Shown: piece after piece, positions 1 through 9,236 of the stretch
Numbering within the stretch: position 1 is the stretch's first letter
Layout: every line of letters starts with the position of its first letter
Assembly: GCA_035999765.1 (NCBI GenBank)
Contig: CP108521.1
Coordinates: 2,232,001-2,296,000 of the forward strand
Direction: 5' to 3'
Source of the DNA: Streptomyces sp. NBC_01231
Lineage (GTDB): Bacteria; Actinomycetota; Actinomycetes; Streptomycetales; Streptomycetaceae
Length of the DNA: 64,000 bases
The notes under the pieces: model-generated
The model's database searches: none
Seen by the model: the letters and a program-made list of their open reading frames with translations, nothing else
Told to the model about the DNA's origin: nothing
Position numbers and translations under genes: made by a program

Positions 1-843
1 CTGTCCGCCGAGCGGGCCGAGCAGGACCTGCGGGTCGTCGGCGCGGGCGGCACACCGCGCGCGGACTTCGGGTCGGAGTCCTCGTTCGCGTACCCGCCGA
101 CCGTCGCCCGACAGCAGCCGCCGCCGACCTCGCCGGGCCCGTCCCAGTGGACGCAGCCCACCCCGGCGGGCGGCCCCACGGCGCCCACGACCGCCCCCGG
201 CGGACCCACCGGACCGCGCCGTAACCGCCGCGCGGCCGTCGTGCTGGTGGCGGGCATCGCCGCCCTGGCGCTGGCGATCGCGGGACTGACGTACGCGCTG
301 CTGAACCGCGACGACGGGAACAAGACCGAGGGCGGAGGGACCAAGAACGATGCCTCCGCGCCGGCTTCGCCCTCGGTGAGCGACACCGCGCCGCAGGACA
401 CCGGAAAGCCCGAGCCCACGCCCAGCGAAAGCCGTGAGTCCACGTCCGCCGCCCCGGCGCAGTCGGTGAAGGTCTCCCTGGCCGGTTCGCACACGGAGTA
501 CTCCGGCACCTGCCCGCCGGCGCGGGACGACGCGCCCGCCTTCACGGCGACGTTCACGGTGGGCACGCTGCCGGCCGAGGTCAGCTACCGCTGGGTGTCG
601 AGGGACGGCGACGTCCTGGACGCGGGGTGGAAGACCCTCTCGTTCCCGGACGGCGGCGACAGGACCAAGCAGGACACGGCGTTCGTGACGACGAACGACG
701 ACAACGGCAGCTTCGAGAACGAGATCAGTGTCGAGGTCCGCGATCCCGTGCACACGACGTCCAACTCGGTGCCGTTCTCGGTGACCTGTGAGTCGGAGGC
801 CCCGTCGGACGAGGCCTCCCCTTCCACTTCGGAGTCGCCGTGA
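1..843 (+). CDS. C-terminal part of a membrane-anchored protein with an extracytoplasmic domain (5' end outside window)
   Basis: The frame is open from base 1 to the TGA at 841-843, so only the C-terminal 280 residues are visible. They show a Pro/Thr/Gly-rich linker (to about residue 73), an Arg-rich stop (RRNRR), one hydrophobic segment (about residues 79-101) and then a Ser/Pro/Thr/Glu-rich stalk leading to a compact domain with two cysteines (in TCPPAR and VTCESE) that could form a disulfide outside the cell. A cytoplasmic part, one membrane pass and a secreted domain is the layout of many Streptomyces PknB-type Ser/Thr kinases, and a kinase may lie upstream. No kinase residue is visible here, so the function stays open. 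Confidence 0.75.
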   Translation: MSAERAEQDLRVVGAGGTPRADFGSESSFAYPPTVARQQPPPTSPGPSQWTQPTPAGGPTAPTTAPGGPTGPRRNRRAAVVLVAGIAALALAIAGLTYALLNRDDGNKTEGGGTKNDASAPASPSVSDTAPQDTGKPEPTPSESRESTSAAPAQSVKVSLAGSHTEYSGTCPPARDDAPAFTATFTVGTLPAEVSYRWVSRDGDVLDAGWKTLSFPDGGDRTKQDTAFVTTNDDNGSFENEISVEVRDPVHTTSNSVPFSVTCESEAPSDEASPSTSESP

Positions 844-866
844 CGGCGCCCGCGCTTCCCTGACGG

Positions 867-1673
867 TCAGGCCAGGCCGTTGAACACCGGCAGATAGCCG
901 CCGGACTGACCGGCCGCCTTCGGGTGGTACGACTCGCCGATGTTGAGCAGGTTGAGGCTGTTCAGCCAGGGGCTGCCGGAGCAGAGCTCGTGGCCGGTAA
1001 AGGTGCCGCGGACGTCGCCGAAGGCGAAGCCGTGGTCCGCGGCCCTCTTGGCGACCGCGGTGTCCAGGTAGTCGGCCGCGTCGTTGATGGCCTTCCGCTT
1101 GGTCTCGGAGAGGCCGAGGCAGGTGGCGCCGAGCTGGTAGAAGCGGGGGTAGCCGAGCACGACCACCCGGGCGGACGGTGCCTTGGCGCGGATCGCCGAG
1201 TAGACGCTGTCGAGCCTGCCGGGGAGCGTCGAGTCGACGTACGCCCTCGCGGTGTCGATCCGGGACAGGCAGGAACTGTCGGACTGGATCACACAGGTCG
1301 TCATGACGTCGGAGAAACCGGCGTCGTTGCCGCCCACGCTGATCGAGACAAGGGCGGTGGCGGAGTTGAGCGGGGTCAGTTGACTCGCCAGAACATCACT
1401 CGTTCGGGCGCCCGAGCAAGCGGTGAAGTCGAAGGACGAGGGTGAATGGGCGGCGGCCCAGAGGTAGGGATACGCCTTGGCGCTGCGCTTGCAGTCACCG
1501 CTCGCGGAGAGGTAGCTGCCCGTGCCCACCCCGGAGGAGTAGGAGTCACCGAGCGCCACATAGCCGCCGGTTGCGGCGAGTTGGGACGCCTGGGCGGTGG
1601 CCGCGCCGGGGAGCGCGGTGCCGACGGCGAGGAGGAGAGAGCTGACGAATACGGCAAGTCGGGAACATCTCAT
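867..1673 (-). CDS. Secreted SGNH/GDSL-family esterase or lipase
   Basis: A 268-residue secreted hydrolase of the SGNH family, expected to cleave ester bonds of lipids outside the cell. A signal peptide (residues 1 to about 29, ending near TAQA) precedes block I, LGDSYSSG, with the nucleophile Ser44. Block III is GGND, and the C-terminal SYHP carries the catalytic His. Six cysteines in the mature part fit the three disulfides of Streptomyces SGNH lipases. The open frame runs 71 codons further upstream, but the ATG at 1673 has an excellent AAAGGAGG site and starts a clean signal peptide, so I chose it. It converges on the preceding gene with a 23 bp gap. Confidence 0.93.
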   Translation of the reverse strand: MRCSRLAVFVSSLLLAVGTALPGAATAQASQLAATGGYVALGDSYSSGVGTGSYLSASGDCKRSAKAYPYLWAAAHSPSSFDFTACSGARTSDVLASQLTPLNSATALVSISVGGNDAGFSDVMTTCVIQSDSSCLSRIDTARAYVDSTLPGRLDSVYSAIRAKAPSARVVVLGYPRFYQLGATCLGLSETKRKAINDAADYLDTAVAKRAADHGFAFGDVRGTFTGHELCSGSPWLNSLNLLNIGESYHPKAAGQSGGYLPVFNGLA

Positions 1674-1913
1674 GGAACCTCCTTTAGCAGGATCTCTGCC
1701 ATAACCGTCGTAGCAACTACGCGTGTTGATGGGAAGTGTCCATGCCAAGTCTTTTCGGTCGTTTGCGCGAGTGACCGACCTGTTCACCGTGACCTGAACC
1801 AGCGTTCCTGACAGGCGGCAGGCACCCCCGGGGACCGTGCGCGTCTTGACGGCCCGGCGGGGCTGAGCGACATTGAAGCCCGGCATCCGGCGCTTCGGGG
1901 GGCAAAGTCGCCA

Positions 1914-2348
1914 ATGCGGACCACACGCGTCAAGGCATCGTCAAGAGATCTGTCGCCGCTGCTCGTCGGCGCCGCGACGGCCGTAGCGGGATGCGGCGCG
2001 CTGTTCGCGTTCGCCGACTCGGACTCACCGCTGCGCGGCCCGTTCACCCTGTTCTTCCTGCTCGCCACGCCCGCGGCCGCCATCGCCGCCGGGCTGCGCG
2101 GGCTGGAGCCGTTCGGTCGTCTGTTGACCGCGGTCGCGGGCTCGGTCGTCGTCAACATGCTGGTGGCCCAGGGCATGCTGGCCGTGCACCGCTGGTCGGT
2201 GCGGGGCGGGCTGGTGGCCGTGACCGCCCTCAGCGCCCTCGCGCTCCTGCCGTCCGTGGTGCGGCGAATGCGCGGGACCGTGCGCGGGCGCGCGCCCCAA
2301 CTCACCGACGGCCAGGGATCCGTAACGGTCAAACCATCAAAAACGTGA
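1914..2348 (+). CDS. Small polytopic membrane protein of unknown function
   Basis: A 144-residue protein with about four hydrophobic segments (roughly residues 14-34, 44-62, 67-88 and 97-114), short charged loops and a hydrophilic C-terminal tail. I do not recognise a named family. It lies upstream of the glycosyltransferase block on the same strand but is separated from it by 342 bp, so it need not be in the same transcript. It diverges from the SGNH esterase with about 240 bp between them. There is no strong ribosome binding site in front of the ATG, so the exact start is uncertain. Confidence 0.7.
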   Translation: MRTTRVKASSRDLSPLLVGAATAVAGCGALFAFADSDSPLRGPFTLFFLLATPAAAIAAGLRGLEPFGRLLTAVAGSVVVNMLVAQGMLAVHRWSVRGGLVAVTALSALALLPSVVRRMRGTVRGRAPQLTDGQGSVTVKPSKT

Positions 2349-2690
2349 GGCCTCGTTCCAGGTCTTGCCATACAGGCTCAATCGTCAATACCGTCGTACA
2401 TCTCACCCGCATCGGCCCATCATCAAGCGGCTCCAGGGGAGGGCTCAGGACCGCGATGGATTCCGGCGCGGGGCGCGGTAGGGGGGTGCCGTGCTCGGTG
2501 ACGCACTTGTGACCGGGCCGTGCCGCGAGACCGGTTGCCGTTTTCCGGGGCCGGCCAGCTTTTGCCAGCTCACCCGGCACGCACGGAGATCGCTTCCGGC
2601 ATGCCTCGGGTGAGAACCCCCCTTTCGAACCGGACAAAGAACCGGGCTGCCCAGGGGCGGGCGGTCCACCGGACGAGAGGGACCAGACCC
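2349..2690. other. Non-coding stretch upstream of the glycosyltransferase block
   Basis: This 342 bp holds no convincing gene. It is AT-richer near 2355-2420 than its surroundings, which fits a promoter region for the polysaccharide genes, but I see no clear -35/-10 pair. A GTG at 2520 opens the downstream gene's frame but has no ribosome binding site and gives an unlikely low-complexity N-terminus. Confidence 0.4.
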
Positions 2691-3512
2691 ATGAGCTCAG
2701 TTCTGCGCCCGGCCAGTACGGGCCACGATCCGTCAACAGCCGGTAAGTACCGTCCGATCTCCTCTCACCTGGCGATCACGCCACCGGTGAGCGTCGTGAT
2801 TCCCGCCATGAACGAGGCGGAGAATCTCCCGTACGTCTTCAAGACACTTCCGGCCTGGATACACGAAGTGGTCCTTGTGGACGGCAACTCCACCGACGAC
2901 ACCGTCGAAGTGGCCCGCTCCCTGTGGCCGGACGTCAAGGTCGTCGAACAGCGCGGCAAGGGCAAGGGCGACGCGCTGACCACCGGGTTCCAGGCCGCCA
3001 CCGGCGACATCATCGTGATGGTCGACGCGGACGGCTCGGCCGACGGCAACGAGATCGTCAGCTATGTCTCCGCCCTCGTCTCGGGCGCGGACTTCGCCAA
3101 GGGGTCCCGGTTCGCCAACGGCGGCGGCACCGACGACATGACCTTCATCCGCAAGCTCGGCAACTGGGCGCTGTGCACGGCGGTCAACCGCAAGTTCGGC
3201 GCCCGCTACACGGATCTGTGCTACGGCTACAACGCGTTCTGGCGGCACTGCCTCGACAAGATCGAGCTGGACTGCACCGGCTTCGAGGTCGAGACCCTGA
3301 TGAACATCCGGGTCGTGAAGGCCGGACTCAAGGTGCAGGAGATACCGAGCCACGAGTACCTCCGCATCCACGGCACCAGCAATCTGCGGGCCGTGCGGGA
3401 CGGGCTCAGGGTGCTCAGGGTGATCCTGAGCGAGCGCTCCAACCGGCGGGCCCTGCGCCGCCGGCCGCAGCACTCCCCGCTGCTCGACTCGGTCCGGGGA
3501 GAGGTGTCTTGA
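2691..3512 (+). CDS. GT2 family glycosyltransferase, dolichyl/polyprenyl-phosphate sugar synthase-like
   Basis: A 273-residue cytoplasmic GT-A enzyme. It begins with the family core VSVVIPAMNEAENLP (about residue 33), then a nucleotide-binding VDGNSTDD, and carries a DxD-type metal site in MVDADGS. The short form without C-terminal membrane helices, with acceptor-side CYGYNAFWR, resembles dolichyl- or undecaprenyl-phosphate mannosyl/glucosyl transferases and teichoic-type GT2 enzymes. It probably moves a sugar from a nucleotide donor to a lipid or growing chain. The stop overlaps the TTG start of the next glycosyltransferase (TTGA), so the pair is translationally coupled. The start was placed at 2691 because the domain begins shortly after it; the upstream GTG at 2520 adds an unlikely N-terminus. 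Confidence 0.9.
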   Translation: MSSVLRPASTGHDPSTAGKYRPISSHLAITPPVSVVIPAMNEAENLPYVFKTLPAWIHEVVLVDGNSTDDTVEVARSLWPDVKVVEQRGKGKGDALTTGFQAATGDIIVMVDADGSADGNEIVSYVSALVSGADFAKGSRFANGGGTDDMTFIRKLGNWALCTAVNRKFGARYTDLCYGYNAFWRHCLDKIELDCTGFEVETLMNIRVVKAGLKVQEIPSHEYLRIHGTSNLRAVRDGLRVLRVILSERSNRRALRRRPQHSPLLDSVRGEVS

Positions 3513-4519
3513 GCGGTCCCGACATCTCCGTGGTGATCTGCGTCTACACCGAGGACCGCTGGGAGGACATCCTCGCGGCGGTCTCCTCGGTGCGGGCGCA
3601 ATCACACCCCGCGCTGGAAACACTCCTCGTCGTCGACCACAACGCGGCGCTCCTGGACCGGCTGGCCAAGGAGTACAAGGAGCCCCAGGAGACCCGGGAG
3701 GTGCGGGTGCTCGCCAACGCGGGCCCCCGCGGCCTGTCCGCCGGCCGCAACACCGGGATCGCCGCGGCGCACGGCGACGTCGTGGCGTTCCTGGACGACG
3801 ACGCCGTGGCCGAGCGGGACTGGCTGCGGCACTTCGCCGCCGGTTACGCCGATCCGCGGGTGCTGGCCGTCGGCGGCCGTACCGTGCCGATCTGGGCGTC
3901 GGGCCGCCGGCCGGCCTGGTTCCCGGAGGAGTTCGACTGGGTGGTCGGCTGCACCTACCGGGGGCTGCCCCCGGGCCGGGTGCGGGTGCGCAACGTCCTG
4001 GGCGGCAACGCCTCCTTCCGCCGCAGCGCCTTCGACGCGGCGGGCGGCTTCGCCACCGGTATCGGACGCGACGGCGACAAGCGGCCGCTGGGCTGCGAGG
4101 AGACCGAACTGTGCATCCGGCTCACCCGGGCGAGACCGGAGGCGATCCTGCTGATCGACGACCGTGCGGTGATCCACCACCGGGTGCCCGAGACACGTGA
4201 GCACTTCGGGTACTTCCGGACGCGGGCGTACGCCGAGGGCCTGTCGAAAGCGCTGGTGGCCCGAAGCGTGGGCACCGACAAAGGACTTGAGTCGGAGCGC
4301 CGGTACGCGACGCGGGTACTGCCGATCGGGGTGGCACGCGGTCTGCGGGACGCCCTGCTGGCCCGTCCGGGCGGCGCGGGCCGCGCGGGCGCGATCGTCG
4401 CCGGGGTGCTGACGGCGGCGGGCGGGTACGTGGTGGGCAGTGTCCGGGCGCGCCGCGGCACCACCACCTTCTCGGTGGCCGGGATCGACGGCGGGATCGA
4501 GGGGGAAGCGGATGGCTGA
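3509..4519 (+). CDS. GT2 family glycosyltransferase
   Basis: A 336-residue GT-A glycosyltransferase. ISVVICVYTEDRW opens the fold, a VVDHN segment follows, and FLDDDAVAE carries the DxD metal site. GGNASFRRSAFDAAGGF and the later CEETELCIRL are typical acceptor-side motifs (ED-type base). A weakly hydrophobic region near residues 285-315 may touch the membrane. The start is a TTG at 3509 inside the TTGA overlap with the upstream stop, with GAGAGG at a good distance. The stop overlaps the start of the deacetylase by 8 bp. It is expected to extend or decorate the same glycan as its neighbour. The sugar specificity cannot be read from sequence. Confidence 0.9.
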   Translation: MSGPDISVVICVYTEDRWEDILAAVSSVRAQSHPALETLLVVDHNAALLDRLAKEYKEPQETREVRVLANAGPRGLSAGRNTGIAAAHGDVVAFLDDDAVAERDWLRHFAAGYADPRVLAVGGRTVPIWASGRRPAWFPEEFDWVVGCTYRGLPPGRVRVRNVLGGNASFRRSAFDAAGGFATGIGRDGDKRPLGCEETELCIRLTRARPEAILLIDDRAVIHHRVPETREHFGYFRTRAYAEGLSKALVARSVGTDKGLESERRYATRVLPIGVARGLRDALLARPGGAGRAGAIVAGVLTAAGGYVVGSVRARRGTTTFSVAGIDGGIEGEADG

Positions 4520-5312
4520 CACGCCGGTGCCGATCCTCATGTACCACGCGATCGCGGCCGAACCGAACGAGGCCACCCGGGAGTTGTCGGTGGCCCCGGA
4601 GGCCTTCGCCGAGCAGTTGGCCGTGCTCGGCGAGCTGGGGTTCACCCCCGTCGACACCGCCCATCTCGCCGCCCGTTGGCGCTCCGGACGCCCGCTGCCC
4701 GCGCGGCCCGTCCTGATCACCTTCGACGACGGCTACGAGGGCGTGCACCGGCACGCCCTGCCCGTGCTCGCCAAGCACGGCTTCGCGGCCACCCTGTTCG
4801 TCTCCACCGGCTGGATCCGGGGCGCGTACGACACCGGGGGCGGCCTCGACACCATGCTGGACTGGGACCAGATCCGCGAACTGGCCGCGGCCCGCGTGGA
4901 GATCGGCGGACACAGCCACACCCACCCGCAGCTCGACCAGCTCGACGACGCCACGCTGCGCCACGAGCTGATCCAGTGCAAGGAGATCGTCACCGACGAA
5001 CTCGGCACGGTCCCGGCCTCGTTCGCCTACCCCTACGGCTACTCCAGCCGCCGGGTGCGGCAGGCGGTGCGGGAGACGGGGTACGGTCAGGCGCTCGCCG
5101 TCGGCAACGGGCTCGCCCGCCGTCGGCAGGGGCCGTACGCCCTGCAACGCGTCACCGTGCGCCGCAGCACCGGCATCGAGGAGTTCGAACGGCTCGTCCA
5201 GGGCCGCGCGATCGCCCGGAACTTCGCCCGGGACCGTGCCCTCACCAAGGGGTACGCCCTGGTCCGCAGAGCACGCCAGGTCCGCCGGAAGGCCATCCGT
5301 TCCCGTGTCTGA
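4512..5312 (+). CDS. Polysaccharide deacetylase (NodB domain, carbohydrate esterase family 4)
   Basis: A 266-residue enzyme expected to remove N- or O-acetyl groups from a polysaccharide. It starts PILMYHAIA, as do PgaB/IcaB-like deacetylases, has the metal/catalytic motif TFDDGYEG (catalytic base Asp, metal Asp), and the second motif GGHSHTHPQL supplies the two metal-binding His residues. The later FAYPYGYSS is the family's motif 3. There is no signal peptide, so it may act in the cytoplasm or at the inner face. The ATG at 4512 sits 8 bp inside the preceding gene behind GGGGGAAG. The stop overlaps the GTG of the flippase by 8 bp, so the four genes form one coupled unit. Confidence 0.92.
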   Translation: MADTPVPILMYHAIAAEPNEATRELSVAPEAFAEQLAVLGELGFTPVDTAHLAARWRSGRPLPARPVLITFDDGYEGVHRHALPVLAKHGFAATLFVSTGWIRGAYDTGGGLDTMLDWDQIRELAAARVEIGGHSHTHPQLDQLDDATLRHELIQCKEIVTDELGTVPASFAYPYGYSSRRVRQAVRETGYGQALAVGNGLARRRQGPYALQRVTVRRSTGIEEFERLVQGRAIARNFARDRALTKGYALVRRARQVRRKAIRSRV

Positions 5313-8300
5313 CACGACCACGACCACGCCCGAGGACACATCGCCCAAGGACACCTCGCCCCCGACCAAGGCGCCCGAGCGGTCGGGGCGTCGGCTCCGG
5401 CTGCCCGGCCTGGGCCGGTCGCCGGGGGGCAACCAGCTCTTCCGCAACGCCTACGCGCTGATGCTGAACACCGGCATCTCCGCGGTGCTCGGCCTCGGCT
5501 TCTGGCTGGCCGCCGCCCGCTACTACTCCGAGTCGGCGGTCGGCCAGGGCTCCGCCGCGATCGCCGCGATGAAGCTGCTCGCCGGTCTGACCGCGGTGAC
5601 CCTGACCGGCGCGCTCGCCCGCTTCATCCCGGTCGCGGGCCGGGCCACCGCTCGGCTCATCTTCCGGACGTACGCGGGCAGTTCGGTGATCGTGGCGGTG
5701 GCCGCGCTGGTCTTCCTGCTCACCCTGAACCTGTGGGGGCCGTCGTACCGCTTCCTCCACGGGCCCCTCAACGGGCTCGGCTTCGTGGTCGCCGTCGTCG
5801 CCTGGTCGCTGCTGACATTGCAGGACGGGGTGCTGACGGGGCTGCGCAACGCGCTGTGGGTGCCGGTCGGCAACACCGTGTTCTCCGCGGTGAAACTGGG
5901 GCTGCTGGCCGCGTTCGCGGTGGCCCTTCCGACATCGGGCGTGTTCGCGTCGTGGGTCGCGGCGATCGCCTTCTCCGTACTGCCGCTGGGCTGGCTGGTG
6001 TTCCGGCGGCTGGCGCCCCGGCACATCGAGGCCACCGACGAGCACGCGCGGCCACCGACCCTGAAGGAGATCGGGCGGTTCCTGGCGGGCGACTACACCG
6101 GCTCGCTGTTCTCGCTGGCCGTGGTCTACCTGGTCCCCGTGATCATCGCCTCGCAGGTCAGCTCCGAGGACAACGCGTACTTCTACATCACCACCACGAT
6201 CGGCGGCACGATCAATCTGCTCGCCATCAACATGGGCGCCTCGCTGACCGTGGAGGGCTCGCACGACCCGCGCCGGCTGGCCTCCAACACCCGGGCCGCG
6301 CTCAGGCGGATGGCCCGGATCATGCTGCCGGTGGCCGCGATCCTGTTCGTCGGGGCGCCCTGGATCCTCGGCGTGTTCGGCGCGGGCTACGCGGACGCGG
6401 CCACCGGGCTGCTGCGCTGGTTCGCGGTCGGCGCGGTGCTGCGGGTCGTCATGGAGACCTACTTCGCGGTGCTGCGGGCGCAGAGCCGCACCGCCGGACT
6501 CGCCTGGATGCAGGGCCTGTTGTGCGTTCTGGTGCTCGGCCTGACGCTGTTGCTGCTGCCCCGCATGGGCCTGATCGGCGCGGGCGTCGCGGAGATCTCC
6601 TCGCTCGCGGTGATCGTGGCGATCGCCGCGCCCAAGCTCTACAAGACCGTCCGGGGCGGGCCTGGCGACCGGCCCGAGGACGCGGCGCCGGACGGGGACC
6701 TCGCCGACCTGGGGGCGCGCGAGGTCCCCGCTCCGACCGGGCCGCTCCGGCGCGGACCCGGCTGGGCGCTCGACCAGGACACCCTGGCCCTCGGTATCCA
6801 CGTCGACTTCGACCACCTGGAACGCCGGCCGGACGTCCGCCCGGGCCCCGGCACACCGCCCACCGGCACACCCCTGGAGCCTGAGGACCGACGGCCGGCC
6901 TGGGCGCGGGCGCCCGAGCTGGGGCTGCCCGTCGAGGCGCGGGAGCCGGGCTCCGAGGCATCGCTGGGTCCGGCGGAGGCCGAGGTGGACGCCCCGTTCG
7001 AGCCCCGGGAGGAGATCGCGCGGGGCGCCGAGGCGGCCGTACGGGAAGGGCCGCCCGTCCCCGCGGAGGCAGTCACCGGCGAAGCGGCACCGGCGCCCGC
7101 GCGTGGGGGGCCCACCCGCGTCGGGGTGATCCTGGGCTGTCTGCTGACCGCCGCGCTGCTCCTCTACTGGGTGCCCGCGCTGCGGCTCGGCGAGGCCGAC
7201 CTGGACGAGATGGGCGGGCTCGGGCTGATCTCCGTGCTGCCCCTGCCCACCCTGGCCGGAGCGGCGCTGCTGGTCGTGGTGTTCGCTTCGCTGCTGTGGC
7301 TCGGGCGCGAGCACCGGGCGCTGCTGCTGCTGACGCTGCTGGCCACCGTCGTCTCCCTGCACGCGCTGCCCGCCGTGATCGAGACGGAACCGCGGTTCGC
7401 GACGGCCTGGCAGCACCTCGGGTTCATCGACTACATCGACCGGACCGGGTCGGCCGTGCCCGACCTGGACGCGCGCTGGAGCTGGCCGGGCTTCTTCGCG
7501 GTGGCCGCGTTCGTGGCCAAGGCCTGCGGGGTCGGCGACCTCACCGAGGTCATCCGCTGGTGGCCGACCGCCATCCAACTCCTCTACCTGGCCCCGATGT
7601 TCCTGCTGGTGCGCTCGATGCGGGCGAGCTGGCGCGCCAAGTGGACCGGCATCTGGATCTTCGTGCTCAGCGGCTGGGTGGGGCAGGACTACTTCTCCCC
7701 GCAGGGCTTCACGTATCTCCTGTATCTGGTGTTCGTGGCGATCCTGCTCGTGTGGTTCAGGGCGCCGGGCATGATCTGGGCGAAGCGGCGCCCCGGCGAG
7801 ATCGAGGTCGAGCCGACGGACCGGCGGCAGCGGGCCGTGCTGCTGATGATCGTGATCGGCCTGTTCGCGGCGAGCGTCCCGGCCCACCAGCTCACCCCGT
7901 TCGTGATGCTGGGCGTGCTGGCGGTGCTCGTCCTCGTCGGCCGCAGCGAACTGCGGGGCCTGCCCATCCTGTTCGGGGTGCTGGTGGCCGCCTGGGTGGG
8001 CTTCATGGCCGAGCCGTACTGGTCCGGGCACTTCGACGAACTGTTCGGCGGGGTCGGCGGGGTCGGCAGCAATGTCTCGTCCTCGGTGTCCGGCCGGATC
8101 CAGGGCGGCAGTTCGACGCACAAGCTCGTGCTGTACGTGCGGGTGCTGCTGGCCGGCGGGGTGATGGCCTTCGCCTGCTGGGGCTGGTGGCGCCGACGCT
8201 GGCACCGCTACCGCGAACGGTCGCTGCTGGTCCTCACCTTCGTGCCGTTCCTGGGCTTCGGCATGCAGTCGTACGGCGGTGAGATGGCGCTGCGCGTCTT

Positions 8301-9120
8301 CATGTTCGCCCTGCCCGGCTCGGCCCTGCTCGCCGCACTCGCCTTGTTCCCGCGCACCGGCGTCACCGTCGAAGAACGCGACAAGGACCGGGTGAGCCTC
8401 GCCCCGCTGGCCGCGCTGATGGCGGGGCTGATCCTCATGGGCGGCTTCCTGGTGGCGCGTTGGGGCAACGAGCCGTTCGAACGGATCCGGCCCGGCGAGG
8501 TCACGGCCATGGACTACGTGTACGCCCATGACGATCCGACGGTACGGCTGCTGTGGCTGAGCAACGACACGGTGAACAACGTGACGCCGGCGATGCCGTG
8601 GGGCACCAGGGACATGGAGAAGGTCCAGTACGTGCCGACGCTGGCACCGCCCGACCCGGTGCTGGTGTCGGGTCTGGTCAAGGCGTTGAAGGACGCGGGC
8701 CCGAACTCCTATCTGATGATCAACCGCAGTCAGGTCGTCTATCTCCAGCTGGACGTGGGCTATTCGGACAGCTGGGAACCTCGGCTGGTCAAGCACCTGG
8801 ACGCGCGGCCGGAGCTGAGGAAGGTCCTCGTCAACGACGACGTGACGATGTACAGGCTGCGCAAGCAGCCCGAGGGCAAGGTCCCGGCCGCGGACCCGGG
8901 CCCGATCGGGCCGCAGGTGACGTGGACGCCGTGGTCGGTCGTCGGGGCGCTCGCGGCGCTCGCGCTGATCGCGCTGCTGACGGCGCGGGAGGTCGTCCGG
9001 GTCGCGGTGCGGCCGAGTGTGCGGCAACTGCGGTGGCTGCAGAGCAGCTTCTGGTTCTCGCTGCCGCTGCTGGCGGTGCTGTTCGCCGCGCTGGTCCAGC
9101 GGTTCCTGACGATGAAGTAG
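5305..9120 (+). CDS. Wzx-type polysaccharide flippase fused to a second polytopic membrane domain
   Basis: A 1271-residue membrane protein. Residues about 38-450 look like an oligosaccharide flippase of the Wzx/MATE-like superfamily: 12 or so hydrophobic segments, starting with NQLFRNAYALMLNTG. Residues about 450-600 are a long acidic, Pro/Glu/Ala-rich linker with no membrane segment. Residues about 605-1271 form another polytopic domain with about 12 further hydrophobic segments and a large extracytoplasmic loop (about 1075-1190), resembling GT-C transferases or Wzy-like polymerases in general layout only. Such proteins usually exist separately, so the fusion suggests lipid-linked sugar flipping and polymerisation or transfer in one chain. 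The start is the GTG overlapping the deacetylase stop. A short in-frame 21 bp repeat follows the TAG. Confidence 0.85.
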   Translation: MSDTTTTTPEDTSPKDTSPPTKAPERSGRRLRLPGLGRSPGGNQLFRNAYALMLNTGISAVLGLGFWLAAARYYSESAVGQGSAAIAAMKLLAGLTAVTLTGALARFIPVAGRATARLIFRTYAGSSVIVAVAALVFLLTLNLWGPSYRFLHGPLNGLGFVVAVVAWSLLTLQDGVLTGLRNALWVPVGNTVFSAVKLGLLAAFAVALPTSGVFASWVAAIAFSVLPLGWLVFRRLAPRHIEATDEHARPPTLKEIGRFLAGDYTGSLFSLAVVYLVPVIIASQVSSEDNAYFYITTTIGGTINLLAINMGASLTVEGSHDPRRLASNTRAALRRMARIMLPVAAILFVGAPWILGVFGAGYADAATGLLRWFAVGAVLRVVMETYFAVLRAQSRTAGLAWMQGLLCVLVLGLTLLLLPRMGLIGAGVAEISSLAVIVAIAAPKLYKTVRGGPGDRPEDAAPDGDLADLGAREVPAPTGPLRRGPGWALDQDTLALGIHVDFDHLERRPDVRPGPGTPPTGTPLEPEDRRPAWARAPELGLPVEAREPGSEASLGPAEAEVDAPFEPREEIARGAEAAVREGPPVPAEAVTGEAAPAPARGGPTRVGVILGCLLTAALLLYWVPALRLGEADLDEMGGLGLISVLPLPTLAGAALLVVVFASLLWLGREHRALLLLTLLATVVSLHALPAVIETEPRFATAWQHLGFIDYIDRTGSAVPDLDARWSWPGFFAVAAFVAKACGVGDLTEVIRWWPTAIQLLYLAPMFLLVRSMRASWRAKWTGIWIFVLSGWVGQDYFSPQGFTYLLYLVFVAILLVWFRAPGMIWAKRRPGEIEVEPTDRRQRAVLLMIVIGLFAASVPAHQLTPFVMLGVLAVLVLVGRSELRGLPILFGVLVAAWVGFMAEPYWSGHFDELFGGVGGVGSNVSSSVSGRIQGGSSTHKLVLYVRVLLAGGVMAFACWGWWRRRWHRYRERSLLVLTFVPFLGFGMQSYGGEMALRVFMFALPGSALLAALALFPRTGVTVEERDKDRVSLAPLAALMAGLILMGGFLVARWGNEPFERIRPGEVTAMDYVYAHDDPTVRLLWLSNDTVNNVTPAMPWGTRDMEKVQYVPTLAPPDPVLVSGLVKALKDAGPNSYLMINRSQVVYLQLDVGYSDSWEPRLVKHLDARPELRKVLVNDDVTMYRLRKQPEGKVPAADPGPIGPQVTWTPWSVVGALAALALIALLTAREVVRVAVRPSVRQLRWLQSSFWFSLPLLAVLFAALVQRFLTMK

Positions 9121-9210
9121 GGGCGCGTTGTCGGTGAAGTAAAGCTCGCCGTCGGTGAAGCAGGGCGCGTTGACGATGAAGCAGGGCGTGTCGTCGGTGA
9201 AGCGGGGATC
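9111..9210 (+). repeat. 21-bp tandem repeat at the 3' end of the flippase gene
   Basis: The core RTGAAG recurs at 9112, 9134, 9155, 9176 and 9197, with spacings of 22, 21, 21 and 21 bp, and flanking GGGCGCGTTG/CGTCG segments are also repeated. The array begins in the last codons of the flippase gene and continues past the stop. It would encode a GEAGRV-type heptapeptide repeat if the stop were read through. Confidence 0.8.
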
Positions 9211-9236
9211 GCCTCAGCGTGGCGGGGTGAAGTGGC

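Noticed and set aside
5242..9027. Very long open frame on the minus strand opposite the flippase gene
   Set aside because: It is a shadow of high GC at third codon positions: Arg/Gln/His/Pro-rich translation without domains, and antisense to a clear membrane protein.
9127..9150. TTGTCGGTG, a possible second damage-type -35 element
   Set aside because: No TANNNT-like hexamer lies 8 nt downstream, and the sequence is one unit of the 21-bp repeat.
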